Source: Babylonia areolata
Taxonomy: Eukaryota; Mollusca; Gastropoda; Neogastropoda; Buccinidae
Assembly (NCBI RefSeq): GCF_041734735.1
Contig: NC_134876.1
Span: forward strand, 27,191,252-27,255,251
Direction: 5' to 3'
DNA: 64,000 bases
Shown here: one piece after another, positions 41,386 through 53,700 of the stretch
Layout: every line of letters begins with the position of its first letter
Position numbering within the stretch: the first letter of the stretch is position 1
Position numbers and translations under genes: made by a program
Notes under the pieces: generated by a model
What the model was told of the DNA's origin: nothing
Database searches by the model: none
The model's input: the letters and a program-made list of their open reading frames with translations, nothing else

Positions 41386-41628
41386 ACCACCTGTAACGAC
41401 AACTAACTCTTACTGAAGTACACCACCACTAGCCACAACTAACTCTAGCTGAAATACACCACCACTAACCACAACTAACTCTTGATGAAGTACACCACCA
41501 CCTCTAACCACAACTAACTCTTGCTGAAGTATACCACTTCTAACAACAACTAACTCTTGCTGAAGTAAACCACCTCTTGCCACAACTACTAACTCTTGCT
41601 GAAGTACACCACCTCTAATCACAACAAT
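41386..41628. repeat. Middle block of the CTTGCTGAAGTACACCACC minisatellite
   Basis: About 6 units, same family as 37995 and 42885. Confidence 0.9.
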
Positions 41629-42884
41629 GTGATGAAAGTCATCACATCGAAGCAGACGTTTTTTCGTGTGGCATTTCACTTTATCTGAAAGAGGCAATTT
41701 GGTTATATGCGTGGTTGCACGAGGCGCATGGGGCGCTTGAGTTAACATTTATTTTTCTTATAGTAATACGGATGTTCAGATGAGAGCTCAGGTGGATGCG
41801 TGCTCTTTGGCACAATTTGTTTGTCAAGGAACCTGTGCGGCCGTTCGGCTTACAGTCGCAGAGAACTTTGGCTCTGTGACCTTAGTGCCCATGTGAGAGT
41901 GGAAAAAAACAATGTAGAATATTTCTGGTGTTTATTTTGATTCATTGTTATTACGTTGGAGTAATTTGGATAAGTGTATTTGCATGTGTTTTTGATGGTC
42001 GTTTTGCTTTTTGGTCTTTAAAAAAAAAACAGGATGTTATATTATCATACTATTTCTAAACTTGAAAGTAAGATTCCTTTTTGTCAAAGTGTTCAAGATA
42101 TCGTTGCTACTGTGACAGGGGAGAAAGAAATATTGTTTTGCTTACACTTAATCTTTGTTTCATAATTAGAATGATTTCCGCTGGAAGAATAGAATATAAA
42201 TTTGTAATATGTAGTTACTTGGTTGGAAACATATGATTGGATTGGAAAGACAGAAAGAAGCTAAAAGCTATTATATATTACGAAGACGATAGCTAAGGAA
42301 TTATGAATTTATAACTGGTAAATTAATGGTGAGGATGTGTGACTGAACCTAGGGAAGTTAGTGAAATTGTACAGGGCACACACACACGCATTCACACGCA
42401 TGTGACTGACGGACAAGACAAGACAATACGGAGACAAGCATAAACACGTACATTAGCAAAGATGAACAAAGTATTTTTATTTTGATTCAAAGAGCTTGTG
42501 GGTTGGCGCTGGGCCGAGACCTAGCAGCCGCAACAGCAACAGCAGCAGCAGCAGTACTGCTGATGGCGCCACCGTGGAGGGCAGCCAAGCTGTGGAGAAG
42601 GCGATGAGGAACAGCCTGTATCCGGAACTGAGGACTGGAGTGGAACGGACTCTTGGACATGCGTTTTCCCGTTATGTGTTGTGCAGCGTGTTGTGTGTTG
42701 TTGCCCTTCAACCATACTATGAGTGCGTGGGTGAATTTTTCAAATATAGTGGGGGTTTTTGTACATAAATATTTGCAAAGATATCCGTCTCCTGTGTGAT
42801 TATTATGCACGTGAACATGGCTGACAGAGGAGTGAGATGTGAAATTTGTCTTTATCTGAACGGGTATGAATAGATGTCTTTACA
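41629..42884. mobile_element. Unclassified 1.25-kb insertion, possibly a solo LTR
   Basis: Splits the minisatellite. It begins TGTGATGAAAGTCATCACAT and ends GATGTCTTTACA, with a (CAG)n patch at about 42528-42556. A 90-codon plus reading (42496-42768) and a minus reading show no known domain. TG...CA ends suggest an LTR fossil, but no target duplication is clear. Confidence 0.35.
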
Positions 42885-43255
42885 AATAACTAACTCTTGC
42901 TGAAGTGCACCACCACTAACGACAACTAACTCTTGCTGAAGTTCACCACCACTAACTCACTCTTGTTGAAGTACACCACCACCACTAACCACAACAACTA
43001 ACTCTTGCTGAAGTATACCACCACTATAAACCACCACTATAAACCACAACTAACTCTTGCTGAAGTACACCACTATAAACCACAACTCTTGGTGAAGTAC
43101 ACCTCCACTATAAACCACAACTATTGCTGAAGTACACCACCACTAACCACAACAGCAAACTCTTGCTGAAGTACACCACCACAATAAACCACAACTAACT
43201 CTTGCTGAAGTACACCACCACTAACCACAACAACTAACTCTTGCTGAAGTACATG
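42885..43255. repeat. Right block of the CTTGCTGAAGTACACCACC minisatellite
   Basis: About 10 units of ACTAACTCTTGCTGAAGTAC plus ACCACCACTAACCACAA. Confidence 0.93.
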
Positions 43256-43433
43256 TTTCAGAGAGGGAATGGTCAGGGTAAAGACCCAGAGGACAGAATG
43301 CGAGATTTAGCATCGAGTGATAAACACAATAATCATGAACAAAAATGAGCTAACAATGTTTCTCGTCGTTTTTCTGTACTTCCCCCCCTCTTCTTTATCC
43401 TTTCGTTTGTTCTTTCATTCGGTCGTGCACTCA

Positions 43434-43950
43434 GCATTGCCTGTGATGACTCCGCACTCAGCGTTACATGTGACGCCTCAATACTATGAAGTGTGATGAC
43501 TCCGCACTCAGCGTTACATGTGACGCCTCAATACTATGAAGTGTGATGACTCCGCACTCAGCGTTACATGTGACGCCTCAATACTATGAAGTGTGATGAC
43601 TCCGCACTCAGCGTTACATGTGACGCCTCAATACTATGAAGTGTGATGACTCCGCACTCAGCGTTACATGTGACGCCTCAATACTATGAAGTGTGATGAC
43701 TCCGCACTCAGCGTTACATGTGACGCCTCAATACTATGAAGTGTGATGACTCCGCACTCAGCGTTACATGTGACGCCTCAATACTATGAAGTGTGATGAC
43801 TCTGCACTCAGCGTTACATGTGACGCCTCAATACTATGAAGTGTGATGACTCTGCACTCACGTTACATGGGACGCCTCAATACTACGAAGTGTGATGACT
43901 CCGCACTCAGCGTTACATGTGACGCCTCAATACTATGAAGTGTGATGACT
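43434..43950. repeat. Highly homogeneous 50-bp satellite-like array
   Basis: Ten to eleven copies containing GTGATGACTCCGCACTCAGC and GTTACATGTGACGCCTCAAT. Copies between 43446 and 43795 appear identical. The last ones carry CCGCAC to CTGCAC, a one-base loss and other changes. Confidence 0.97.
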
Positions 43951-44147
43951 GAGCTTGTAAAGAAACTGACATCTCTGCCAGTTTTCACATGCAGACAAGA
44001 TCGAAAAGGAAAAGGAAACACAATCGTTTCTTCTTTTAGTCTGTTCCTTTTCTTCTTCGGAACATTCACATTTTTTAATTCGTTTATTTATTTATTTATG
44101 TTTATTTCCTTCGCCCCCTCCCCACCTCCGCCAACAGATGGATGACG

Positions 44148-44197
44148 TCATGCTGATATGGTCGGACATCTTTGGGGCCGAAGCCGCATGCTCTGTC
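44148..44197 (-). CDS. Candidate terminal exon of the secreted cysteine-rich protein
   Basis: After acceptor TTTTGTTTCCAG the frame required by exon 4 (G/GA) reads QSMRLRPQRCPTISA and stops at TGA. It supplies the tenth cysteine. Minus-strand AATAAA motifs lie about 45-70 bp past the stop (about 44078-44103). Against this, another frame of the same block stays open (DRACGFGPKDVRPYQHDVIH), so the block could instead belong to another gene. Confidence 0.33.
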
Positions 44198-44209
44198 CTG
44201 GAAACAAAA

Positions 44210-44300
44210 TTTGATGATGATCATCATCATGGCAACAACAATAATATTATTATTATCATTATTATTATTATTATCCTTATTATTATTATTAGTCTTGTTG
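44210..44300. repeat. (ATT)n-rich microsatellite
   Basis: ATTATTATT tract next to ATGATGATCATCATCAT. Confidence 0.9.
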
Positions 44301-44354
44301 CTTAAAACCCTGCCGCCAGCCCATGGCCAGACCACAGCTGACAACAGCGACAGC

Positions 44355-44545
44355 TTGGGTCCCGTGAAGCTGGACAGAAAATACGTGGAAAAGACCTCGT
44401 GTGGATCAGTTCAGTGCTCGTCAGGCACTCGAACCTCGGACACAAACCTTAACCCTAACCATGGGTCCCGTGAAGGTGGACAGAAAACACGTGGAAAAGA
44501 CCTCGTGTGGATCAGGACTGCTCGTCAGGCACTCGAACCTCGGAA
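44355..44545. repeat. About 110-bp tandem duplication
   Basis: GGGTCCCGTGAAG...GGACAGAAAA, then ACGTGGAAAAGACCTCGTGT and CTCGTCAGGCACTCGAACCT occur twice, separated by ACACAAACCTTAACCCTAAC. Confidence 0.85.
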
Positions 44546-44741
44546 AGCGCTCTGTAGGATTCTGTGTCGTATTCACTTTATGTTGTGTTCACGTTCTTTC
44601 AGTGTTTTCCTAATCCAATAGCGAAACAATGCTGGAGGAAGAAAATCATGACGAAAAATATGAAATTGATAGTGAAACGACCACGACGAAGGAGAACAAC
44701 AACAAAAAAATGAGGATGAGAAAGAAGATGTGAATGACGAA

Positions 44742-47596
44742 TGTCACAACTAGTACGGGGTTGCCCATGTCCCCCAAACCTTTCCCAGACTAACTTCCCG
44801 ACAACACAAACACACAGACACAGAAAAGTTCAGCTCGTTCTTACGTCTAGCTTTCTCCCTATCTTCTTGGATACGTCTTTCTTCTCTGATGCGCCTGGCC
44901 TCACCCTTACTTGCTGAAACGGGTGAACCATGGGGCTGATCACCTAACTGATCCATGACCCAACCAGACAACTCTGTCTTCTCAAAAGTCCCTGGAGAAA
45001 GGCTCACATCACCCCGTTTGGGTGCCGGTGTCTTAGACCCGGGTGTGGCAGCGTTAGCGACCTGCCTCTGAGTCAGCACAGTGTCACGTTTCTTCGAGAG
45101 ATGCAGTCTAAATACACTTCAGCCACACGACCGTGACTACTCTTCCTATATAAAATAGTCCGCCGACACCACAACCTTCAGCAACGACAAGTGAGTTACA
45201 ACCATCTAGGTTATCTTGTCTACAACACGGAATCCCAACTTCCTTTTAGCTCGGGGATACAAGTATAAACGATGAATCAAGTGATGCGACGAACAGAACA
45301 AAGACACCCTCCCCACCTAACCTGCCTAACTAACCTATTAGGTAACATGCATCCCCCCATTATCACAACCCGTAAGAGGTTGCCCTTGTTCCCCAACCCT
45401 TTCCCACACTAACTTACCCACAACACAAACACAGAGACAGAAAATTTCAACTCGGTTCTTAACTGTGACCATTCAAATAAATTGCATGAAACAAATTCAA
45501 AGCACGCGGAATTAACCCCCTAACATTAATCACAGCACAACCCCCAAATCTCAGTCCTTCACATGATATTGTCACAATGTTTTATACACCGTGGCATCCT
45601 GTTCTGCTCGGTGCTACTGTCAAAGTTCACCTGACCCAAATTCCACTGGGAGTTGAAGGCAGAAGTCGCTCACCCGCAGACTGGAGGATGGGGCAGGATG
45701 GGGTGAGGACAATGGGAAAGGGTACGCTGGGAACGTGGAAGCGAGAAAGTGGGCGTGAGGAAACTGGGGCAGGAAAACGCAGACTGTTTCAGCGTCGAAC
45801 CTGGGGCTCCGTTTAAGGCAGTGGCACGGGGAGAAAAGTCAGAGGAAAAAATATGTCACTAGGAAGACACAGAGGCACACCACTGGCCCAGAGTGAAAAC
45901 ACAGACCACACACAGAGGAAGAAGGGGGTGACAAGGAAAACGCCCCACTACTTCTGTTAGACCCAACAGCTCACACCCCGGAACAGCGACCCGTCTCTTG
46001 AGATAGCTTAATTAGCATCAAAAGCCAAGCTGAATTTTTCTTCCCAAACTGAATTAATTCCTGAACTCGCTCAGAGTTCAGAATATTCAAGAAACAGGAA
46101 CATACCACACACATATTCCAAGAGATGCACGTGCATACGGCCAGCATTAAACCGAACATATACACGTAGGAGAGAGGGTGGTGAGGGAGAGAGAGAGGGG
46201 TGTGGGGGGAGAAGGGAAGGAGAAAAGAGGTGCACACAAGCACGGGCACAGAGATCGCCAACGAGCCGTGACAATACCCCCTTCTAAAACTGAAGCCACA
46301 TGTTTGAACCTTGACCACATGTTGTGGGAGTACACACAAAAATATTTAACTAACCCCTGTGACAGATTTTCTCGAATTTCCCCATTTCTAAAAATAGTTC
46401 GCCTGAGGCCAGACACACCCACACATGTCAACAGAAAGAAACTACAGTCTCAACGTGTAGACCTAACCAGGACAACAATTCCATCAAACAGGACATTCTC
46501 ATTTTGAAGATAAGAGAAAAAAAAAACCAAGGAAAAATCGTATAAACTGTTTAGACAGTACATCACACACTTTCTAATGATTGAATGTATACACGTGGCA
46601 AGAAGAAAGCGAAATGAAAATGACCAAATCATGAATAGAGACTACTTTTTTTTAGCGGTGTGCACGTTTTATAAACTGTTTCAGAAGGCTGGCATGGAAC
46701 ACTTTCTCCGTGTTCCCAATTTTTACACAGTAGTCTGCCAACCCAACGCGGTGCACGACTTTGTAAGGGCCATGCCACTCTAGCTGTAGCTTGTTCTGTA
46801 TGCTGGGACGGAGCAACACCTTGCTGCCCCCAGCAAAGTCTCTACGCGACTTCCCTAGAGGGACTTTGGGAAAACTTTGCTTTGCGACTGTCTTCTGGCA
46901 CCTCTAGAACGACTGGACATACCGCCTGATGTCGGCACACATACCCAGCCAGTAAAAGTGAGGGAAAATTCTGTCACGGGTATGTTGCATGTCCGAATAA
47001 CCAGACATGGGGTGGTCATGACCCAGCCGTAACACAGTAGTCTGTAGAGGTCTAGGGACACAGAGCTGTGTGATTTCCCTACAGTGGTTCCCGAAACATC
47101 GGAAGAGCACACCCTGCTCACAGCGGTAAGTCACCTCCCCAAATCCTGCCTTCTGAACCGATTTACTTTTGGCATACTCTCTTGCCTTCTGCAAATCCGG
47201 GTCTTGGTCCTGTTGCTCTTCTCGAATTACATGACCATCTACACTGTCTGGAGGAAGGGAAAGAGGCACAGAGGCACACCACTGGCCCAGAGTGAAAACA
47301 CAGACCACACACAGAGGAAGTTGGGGGTGACAAGGAAAACGCCCCACCACTTCTGTCAGACGGACCCAAAAGCTCACACGCTGGAACGGCGGCCACACAC
47401 ATGTTCCAAGAGATGCACGTGCAAACGGCCAGCATGAAACCGAACATATACACGAAGGAGAGAGGGTGGTGAAGGAGAGAGGGTGGTGAGGGAGAGAGGG
47501 GAGGGGGGTGGGAGAAGGGAGAGAGAAAGGGGGAGAAGGGAAGGAGAAAAGAGGTGCACACAAGCACCGCACAGAGACCGCCAACGAGCTGTGACA
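44742..47596 (-). mobile_element. Ty3/Gypsy LTR retrotransposon fossil, rearranged
   Basis: One insertion bounded by TGTCAC/GTGACA ends and an ACGAA target duplication (44737-44741 and 47597-47601). Parts in minus-strand order: LTR start (47596 to about 47250), integrase zinc-binding region (about 47230-46850, LGHDHPMSGYSDMQHTRD and RIFPHFYWLGM), a second LTR copy (46272 to about 45355), leader, gag-like part (about 45079-44845) and an LTR end. It is broken and incomplete, with several breaks and missing reverse transcriptase. The two LTR copies differ by substitutions and a larger length difference, so it is not recent. Confidence 0.8.
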
Positions 47597-47641
47597 ACGA
47601 ATAAGAAGATAAAAAGTAAACTAAGAAGATGTAGGACTCAC

Positions 47642-47719
47642 CTTTTGCATCAATGTCAGGGATGAACCTCCAACATTTACACTCAACGTCGTGGTAGTTA
47701 CAGTTGAAATTGTGCTTTG
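47642..47719 (-). CDS. Secreted cysteine-rich protein exon 4
   Basis: 78 nt after CTTGTTTCAG, ending GCAAAAG before GTGAGT. Its first two bases complete Thr (A/CA), followed by KHNFNCNYHDVECKCWRFIP and DIDAK. The Gypsy insertion begins about 45 bp beyond its donor. Confidence 0.6.
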
Positions 47720-50700
47720 CTGAAACAAGATGGTGATTGTGATCAAACACCAAACATTTACACTTAATATCGTGGTAGTTACAGTTAAAATGGTGCTTTG
47801 CTGAAACAAGATGGTGATTGTGATCAAACACCAAACCAAACATTTACTCAATGTCGTGGTAGTTACAGTTAAAATGGTGCTTTGCTGAAACAAGATGGTG
47901 ATTGTAATCAAACACCAAACATTTACTCAATGTCGTGGTAGTTACAGTTAAAATGGTGCTTTGCTGAAACAAGATGGTGATTGTAATCAAACACCAAACA
48001 TTTACTCAATGTCGTGGTAGTTACAGTTAAAATGGTGCTTTCCTGAAACAAGATGGTGATTGTAATCAAACACCTAACATTTACTCAATGTCGTGGTAGT
48101 TACAGTTAAAATGGTGCTTTGCTGAAACAAGATGGTGATTGTAATCAAACACCAAACATTTACTCTTAATATCGTAGCAGTTCGTATGTATGTTGTACAA
48201 GTCAGTGTTATTTTTCACTTGGTGGTGTATGTAATACAACACTGTTGCTGTTCACTTGGTGGTGTGTTTATGTGTGTAGTACAACACTGCGTTTTCACTT
48301 GGTGATGTTCATATGTGTGTAGCACAATACTGTTACTTTTATCAATGTGAAGTGCATATGTGTATAGTACAACACTGTTTTCACTTGGTGGTGTCACATT
48401 GTGTTCATATGCGTATTGTACAACACTGTGTTTTCACTTGGTGATGTTCATATGTATATAGCACAATACTGTTACTCAGCTTTTCACAATGTGAGGTTCA
48501 TATGTATACAGTACAACACTGCTTTCACTTGGTGGTGTTCATACGTGTGTAGTACAACACTGTGTTTTCACATTGTGGTGTTCATGTGTATGTAGTACAA
48601 TACTGTTTTCACATTGTGGTGTTCATATGTATGTAGTACAACACTGTGTTTTCACATTGTGGTGTTCATACGTGTGTAGTACAACACTGTTTTCACATTG
48701 TGGTGTTCATGTGTATGTAGTACAACACTGTGTTTTCATATTGTGGTGTTCATATGTATGTAGTACAACACTGTGTTTTCACATTGTGGTGTTCATATGT
48801 GTATAGTACAACACTGTGTTTTCACATTGTGGTGTTCATATGTATGTAGTACAACACTGTGTTTTCACATTGTGGTGTTCATATGTATGTAGTACAACAC
48901 TGTATTTTGACATTGTGGTGTTCATATGTGTATAGGACAATACTGCTTTCACATTGTGGTGTTCATATGTATGTAGTACAACACTGTGTTTTCACATTGT
49001 GGTGTTCATATGTATGTAGTACAACACTGTATTTTGACATTGTGGTGTTCATATGTGTATAGGACAATACTGCTTTCACATTGTGGTGTTCATATGTGTG
49101 CAGTGTAACACTGTGTTTTCACTTGGTGGTGTTCATATGTGTGTAGTGCAACAGTTACCTTTCACGTGGTGGTGTTCTGAATTATGTGTGCAGCACACTA
49201 CTGAGTACTCACCCATCATGTAACTCAATGTCTCCTTGATGCCTGATCTACAGTGTGAGTATGTGTGTAGCACACTACTGAGTATTCACACATCATGAAA
49301 CTCAGGGTCTGCTTCTCATTTCCTGCATTCAAATTTCCAAACACTGACCCTGGTTTGTCGTTTTCACGAACAGATATACATGGTTTAAATTTTTTTACTC
49401 TTAAATGTTTGCGGATTACGAAGTCGTCTGAAATTTAATGAGTTTATTGACTTTGTAACTTCCTTTGGTATAACTGCGTTGTTGGAAACAAAGACAGATG
49501 ATATTGATGTTTCTTTCGTGCAAGACTGTTTCGATTCACTGGGTTTCCACATAGTTTTTTTTTTTTTCCAACAGACGCAAATTATCTTTTCATCGATCTG
49601 GTGGCACAGCGGTCTTGTATAAGAAGTCAATAGATAACTACGTTACTATCTGTAACTATGGTGATAATGTAAACATGTGTTCATTGTGGTTTAGAATAGA
49701 TAAAAAAAATTGTGCGGTCTTGGCAAAGACATTCTTGCTGGGGCTGAAGGAAGCAGATGCAGCAGCGTTAACTCTCTCCATACGAACGGCGAAAGAGACG
49801 ACGTTAACAGCGTTTCACGCCAATTACCATCATCAAAATATTGCAAGCGGAAGGCTCTTATACTGAAGAGGTGAATGGTGACAAAGAATACCACAATTCT
49901 GACGACGGAAGCTAAAGGTTGGGTCATTCAGACACCCACTGGACATCCGAGGGGTCTGTGTAGAGGAGAAGAAAGGACTGGCCGTACTGAGAGTTAATCT
50001 TTCTACTGAACTTGATAACTCTGTTGTTGACTTGAAGGATGCTTATTGTGAAGACTGTCACATACTACTGTTCGGTGATTTTAATGCATATACTAAAAGA
50101 AACGATGACTTCTTAGAAGAAGATTTGTATACCGATGTGACTGAACTGATAGAATCATTTTCCTGGTGATAACTATAAGCCCATCAAAAGCCATTCACAG
50201 GATGAACATAAAATGAATAATTACGGATATCGGTCATTGGAATTTTGCAATTCACATTCTTTACTTATATATAATGGGAGAGTTGGCCGTGATAAAGACA
50301 TTGATGCTGTGACTAATTATGCATGTTCTCTCATTGACTACTTTATTGGTTCATATGCTTTACTACGCAGTGTACGAGACCTACATGTAGAATCATTTTT
50401 GCACTATTTTCTGATGTACATAATCCTGTGACATTGGTTATATCAGATAACCCACAAGTAGTTCCAGTGAGTGTTGTCAAGGAAACTCATACACCGAATA
50501 ATTACTCTGAGAAAAGTAAGAAACTGGATAACACTAAATGGAATGTGTTCAAAGAAGTATTGCTTAGTTAAGATATAAAGTCTTTGAACGAGTCCGTTGA
50601 CTATTCTACAGTTCAGGATGCTAATAAAAAGATGACAACAGTGCTTTGCGAATCTGCTACAAAATCGGTGGGGACTATTAGGTCTTCTGTTTCGAAACCG

Positions 50701-53700
50701 AAAAGAAGAAGAAACCTTGGTTTAATGAAGCTTGTCGACGAAAAAGATCTGAATATTTTCGGGCTAAGGGAAGGGTTAAACAATTAGATACAGTACCAAA
50801 CAGAATAAGGTTTGGAGAGACAAGTAAAGAATATAATAAAACATGACGAACAAGTGCTAGACAAATGAAAAAGAAAATGCATAAAGAATTAAAACAAATG
50901 CGTTCTAATAATTGCAAACATTACTGGGTTAGATTGAAATGACATTCAAAGCCTGGTTGTCCAATATATTTAACAATCTCGTCAGAGCACTTCAAACAGC
51001 TAAATACTGAAACAGAAGAAAAAGATAATAATTCATTTATTACATGTAATCTAAACTTTGACACTTACTTCCTTAATACTCTAATAATAACAGTCGATGA
51101 TGTTGAAAGAGCTGTTAAACATTTAAGGAACGGAAAGTCGGCTGGTATTGATATGGTATACAACGAATGTCTTAAAAAACAGAATGCCAGTATATTCAGT
51201 TACGTTTTGCAAACAGTTCAACAAAGTTCTTGATTCTGGCGATATACCAGAAGAATGGTAACTGGTATGATCAAGCCAATTCACAAACGAAAAGGAAACA
51301 AAAACGATTGTGATAATTACAGAGGTATCACACTTCTAAGTTGTCTTGGCAAATTATTTACTAGTATATTAAATAGCAGACTTACTGCATTTATTGAAAG
51401 TAACAAGATATTACTGAATAATCCAGCTGGGGTTCGAAAGAACCATCCGATTGTTGACAATGCTTTTGTTTTGAAAGTGATAATTGACATTTTCAAACAG
51501 CAGAAGAAAAAGTTGTATTGCGCTTTTGTTGACTATGGGAAAGCTTTTGATTCTGTGTGGCGGTATGGACTATGGATAAAACTGATGAGGGAGAATGTCA
51601 ATGGTAAGATTTTGAATGTTGTTATGAAAATGTATGATCGCATTAAGTTGTGTGTATTCAATGATGATAACATATCCGAATTTTTCGGAAGTTTTAGAGG
51701 AGTCCGTCAAGGAGAAAATCTCTCTCCATTGCTTTTTTCTTTATATTTGAATGATTTGGAGACGTTTTTGCTAACATACGATTGCCATCCTGTTACTATT
51801 CACACTAGAAACAATAATGCGTTTGATGGTGTAAACAGTTCTTCCGCATATATACATTTATTACTTCTTTTGTATTCAATTCTAAACAGAATACACAAGA
51901 TCTGTTTAAATTCGATTTAGAAACAATAGACGTTGTCAGCTCATTTACGTACCTTGGAATAGAATTCAGTAGGACTGGAACATTCTTTCTAGCTAAAAAG
52001 AGAGCATATGACCATGCACATAGGGCAATATTTTCGTTGTTACAAACTGCAAGAAAGCAGGAACTATCCTTACATCGTTGTTTTAGACATGTATCAGAAA
52101 ATGGTTATACCAGTTCTGTTATATGAACGTGAAATATGGGGATGTGAGAATCTTAATGTGTTAGAAAAACTGCAAATGAAGTTTCTGAAACACTTTTTCA
52201 TCTGCACCGAAACACAATGTCTAATATGCTACTTGGAGAAACATGTATATTTCCCGTTTCAGTTCTTGTAAAGTGTAGAATGGTGCGCTTTTCGTCAGGA
52301 TTAATCGACGATGCAACTGATAAATTATCAGTAAAGCATATTATGCTTTATACAGATTATTTTCATATACAGATTTCCCATCAAAGTGGCTAAACTTCAT
52401 CAAGAATATTCTGATTAACAGCGGTCATGACTGTGTTTAGTTTTCACATACATTAGTAAGAATTTCTTTTGTCGAAATATCATGCAAAGTCTAAAAGATA
52501 CGTACATTCAGTCATGGAGAAAATCGCTCGAAGACCGTACTAAATGTCTGTTCTATAGGAGCGTCAAACCCAACTTTTGCCAAGAAAAATATCCCACAAC
52601 TTCCAGATACTTACGTATATCGTTTGGTAAAGTTTCGTTGCAGTAAACTACAGATCAAAATAGGAAGAAGAGAAGGTGAAAACAGAGAAAACAGAATTTG
52701 CAAGGAATGTAATACCGTTGGGGATGAATTTCATTTTGTTTCAGAATGTCCCAAATATACTGTAATTCGAAATAAACTGATACCACACGAATATAAATCA
52801 CATATGTCAATGTTCGGTTTACGCAATTTATTCAGTGCTGAAAAAAAAACACACAACTAAATGTAAGTAAATTTATAAAACTTGGAAAGAGTGTGTAACT
52901 TTTGTTACATCTAAAACATAATTGTCAGTATATTTAAGTTTGTTTTGTTGCAAATCATTGTCATTAGCGCGTGTGTGTGTGCGTGCGTGGGTGTGCGTTT
53001 TTGCGTGTTTCGTAGACATCGTTGGACTGAAGTTGTGATTCAATGAGTATGTATTGTTATTGTATCCTCCACACCCCAAAAGGGGCAAAGGGATTGAATT
53101 TCTGTGAATCTTTTAAGCTTTTAATCTTTTTTTGTAACTCAGTGTCTTCTTCATGCCTGATCTACAGTGTGAGTATGTGTGTAGCACACTACTGAGTACT
53201 TACTCATCATGTAACTCAGTGTCTCCTTGATGCCGGATCTACAGCGTGAGCTCAGCCGGGTGCGGCTCGTGAGGAACAGACTCTGGATGCAGCGAACCAC
53301 GGTGCCTGCAGCTCTGAAAATAAGCATGGTGACAATAACCATGTTGACAATAACCATGGTGACAATAACCATGGTGACAATAAGCATGTTGACAATAACC
53401 ATGGTGACAATAAGCATGGCGACAATAGCCATGTTGACAATAACCATGGTCACATTAGTCAAGGTGACAATGACCATGGTCACATTAATCATGCTGACAA
53501 TAACCATGGTCACATTAATCAGGGTGACAATGACCATGGTCACATTAATCATGGTGACAATGACCATGTGACACGACAATCTCTATGACGTGATGGTGAA
53601 CAACGATAATGATGATGTTTATCATCAGTAATATAATGACAGTAGGACAACGATGATGACGGTGATGATGACAACAAACAATAACTCAAAAACGACGACT

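Noticed and set aside
42496-42810. Gene with poly-Ser/Ala stretch
   Set aside because: The CAG tract explains the homopolymers, no domain is visible, and it lies in an insertion.
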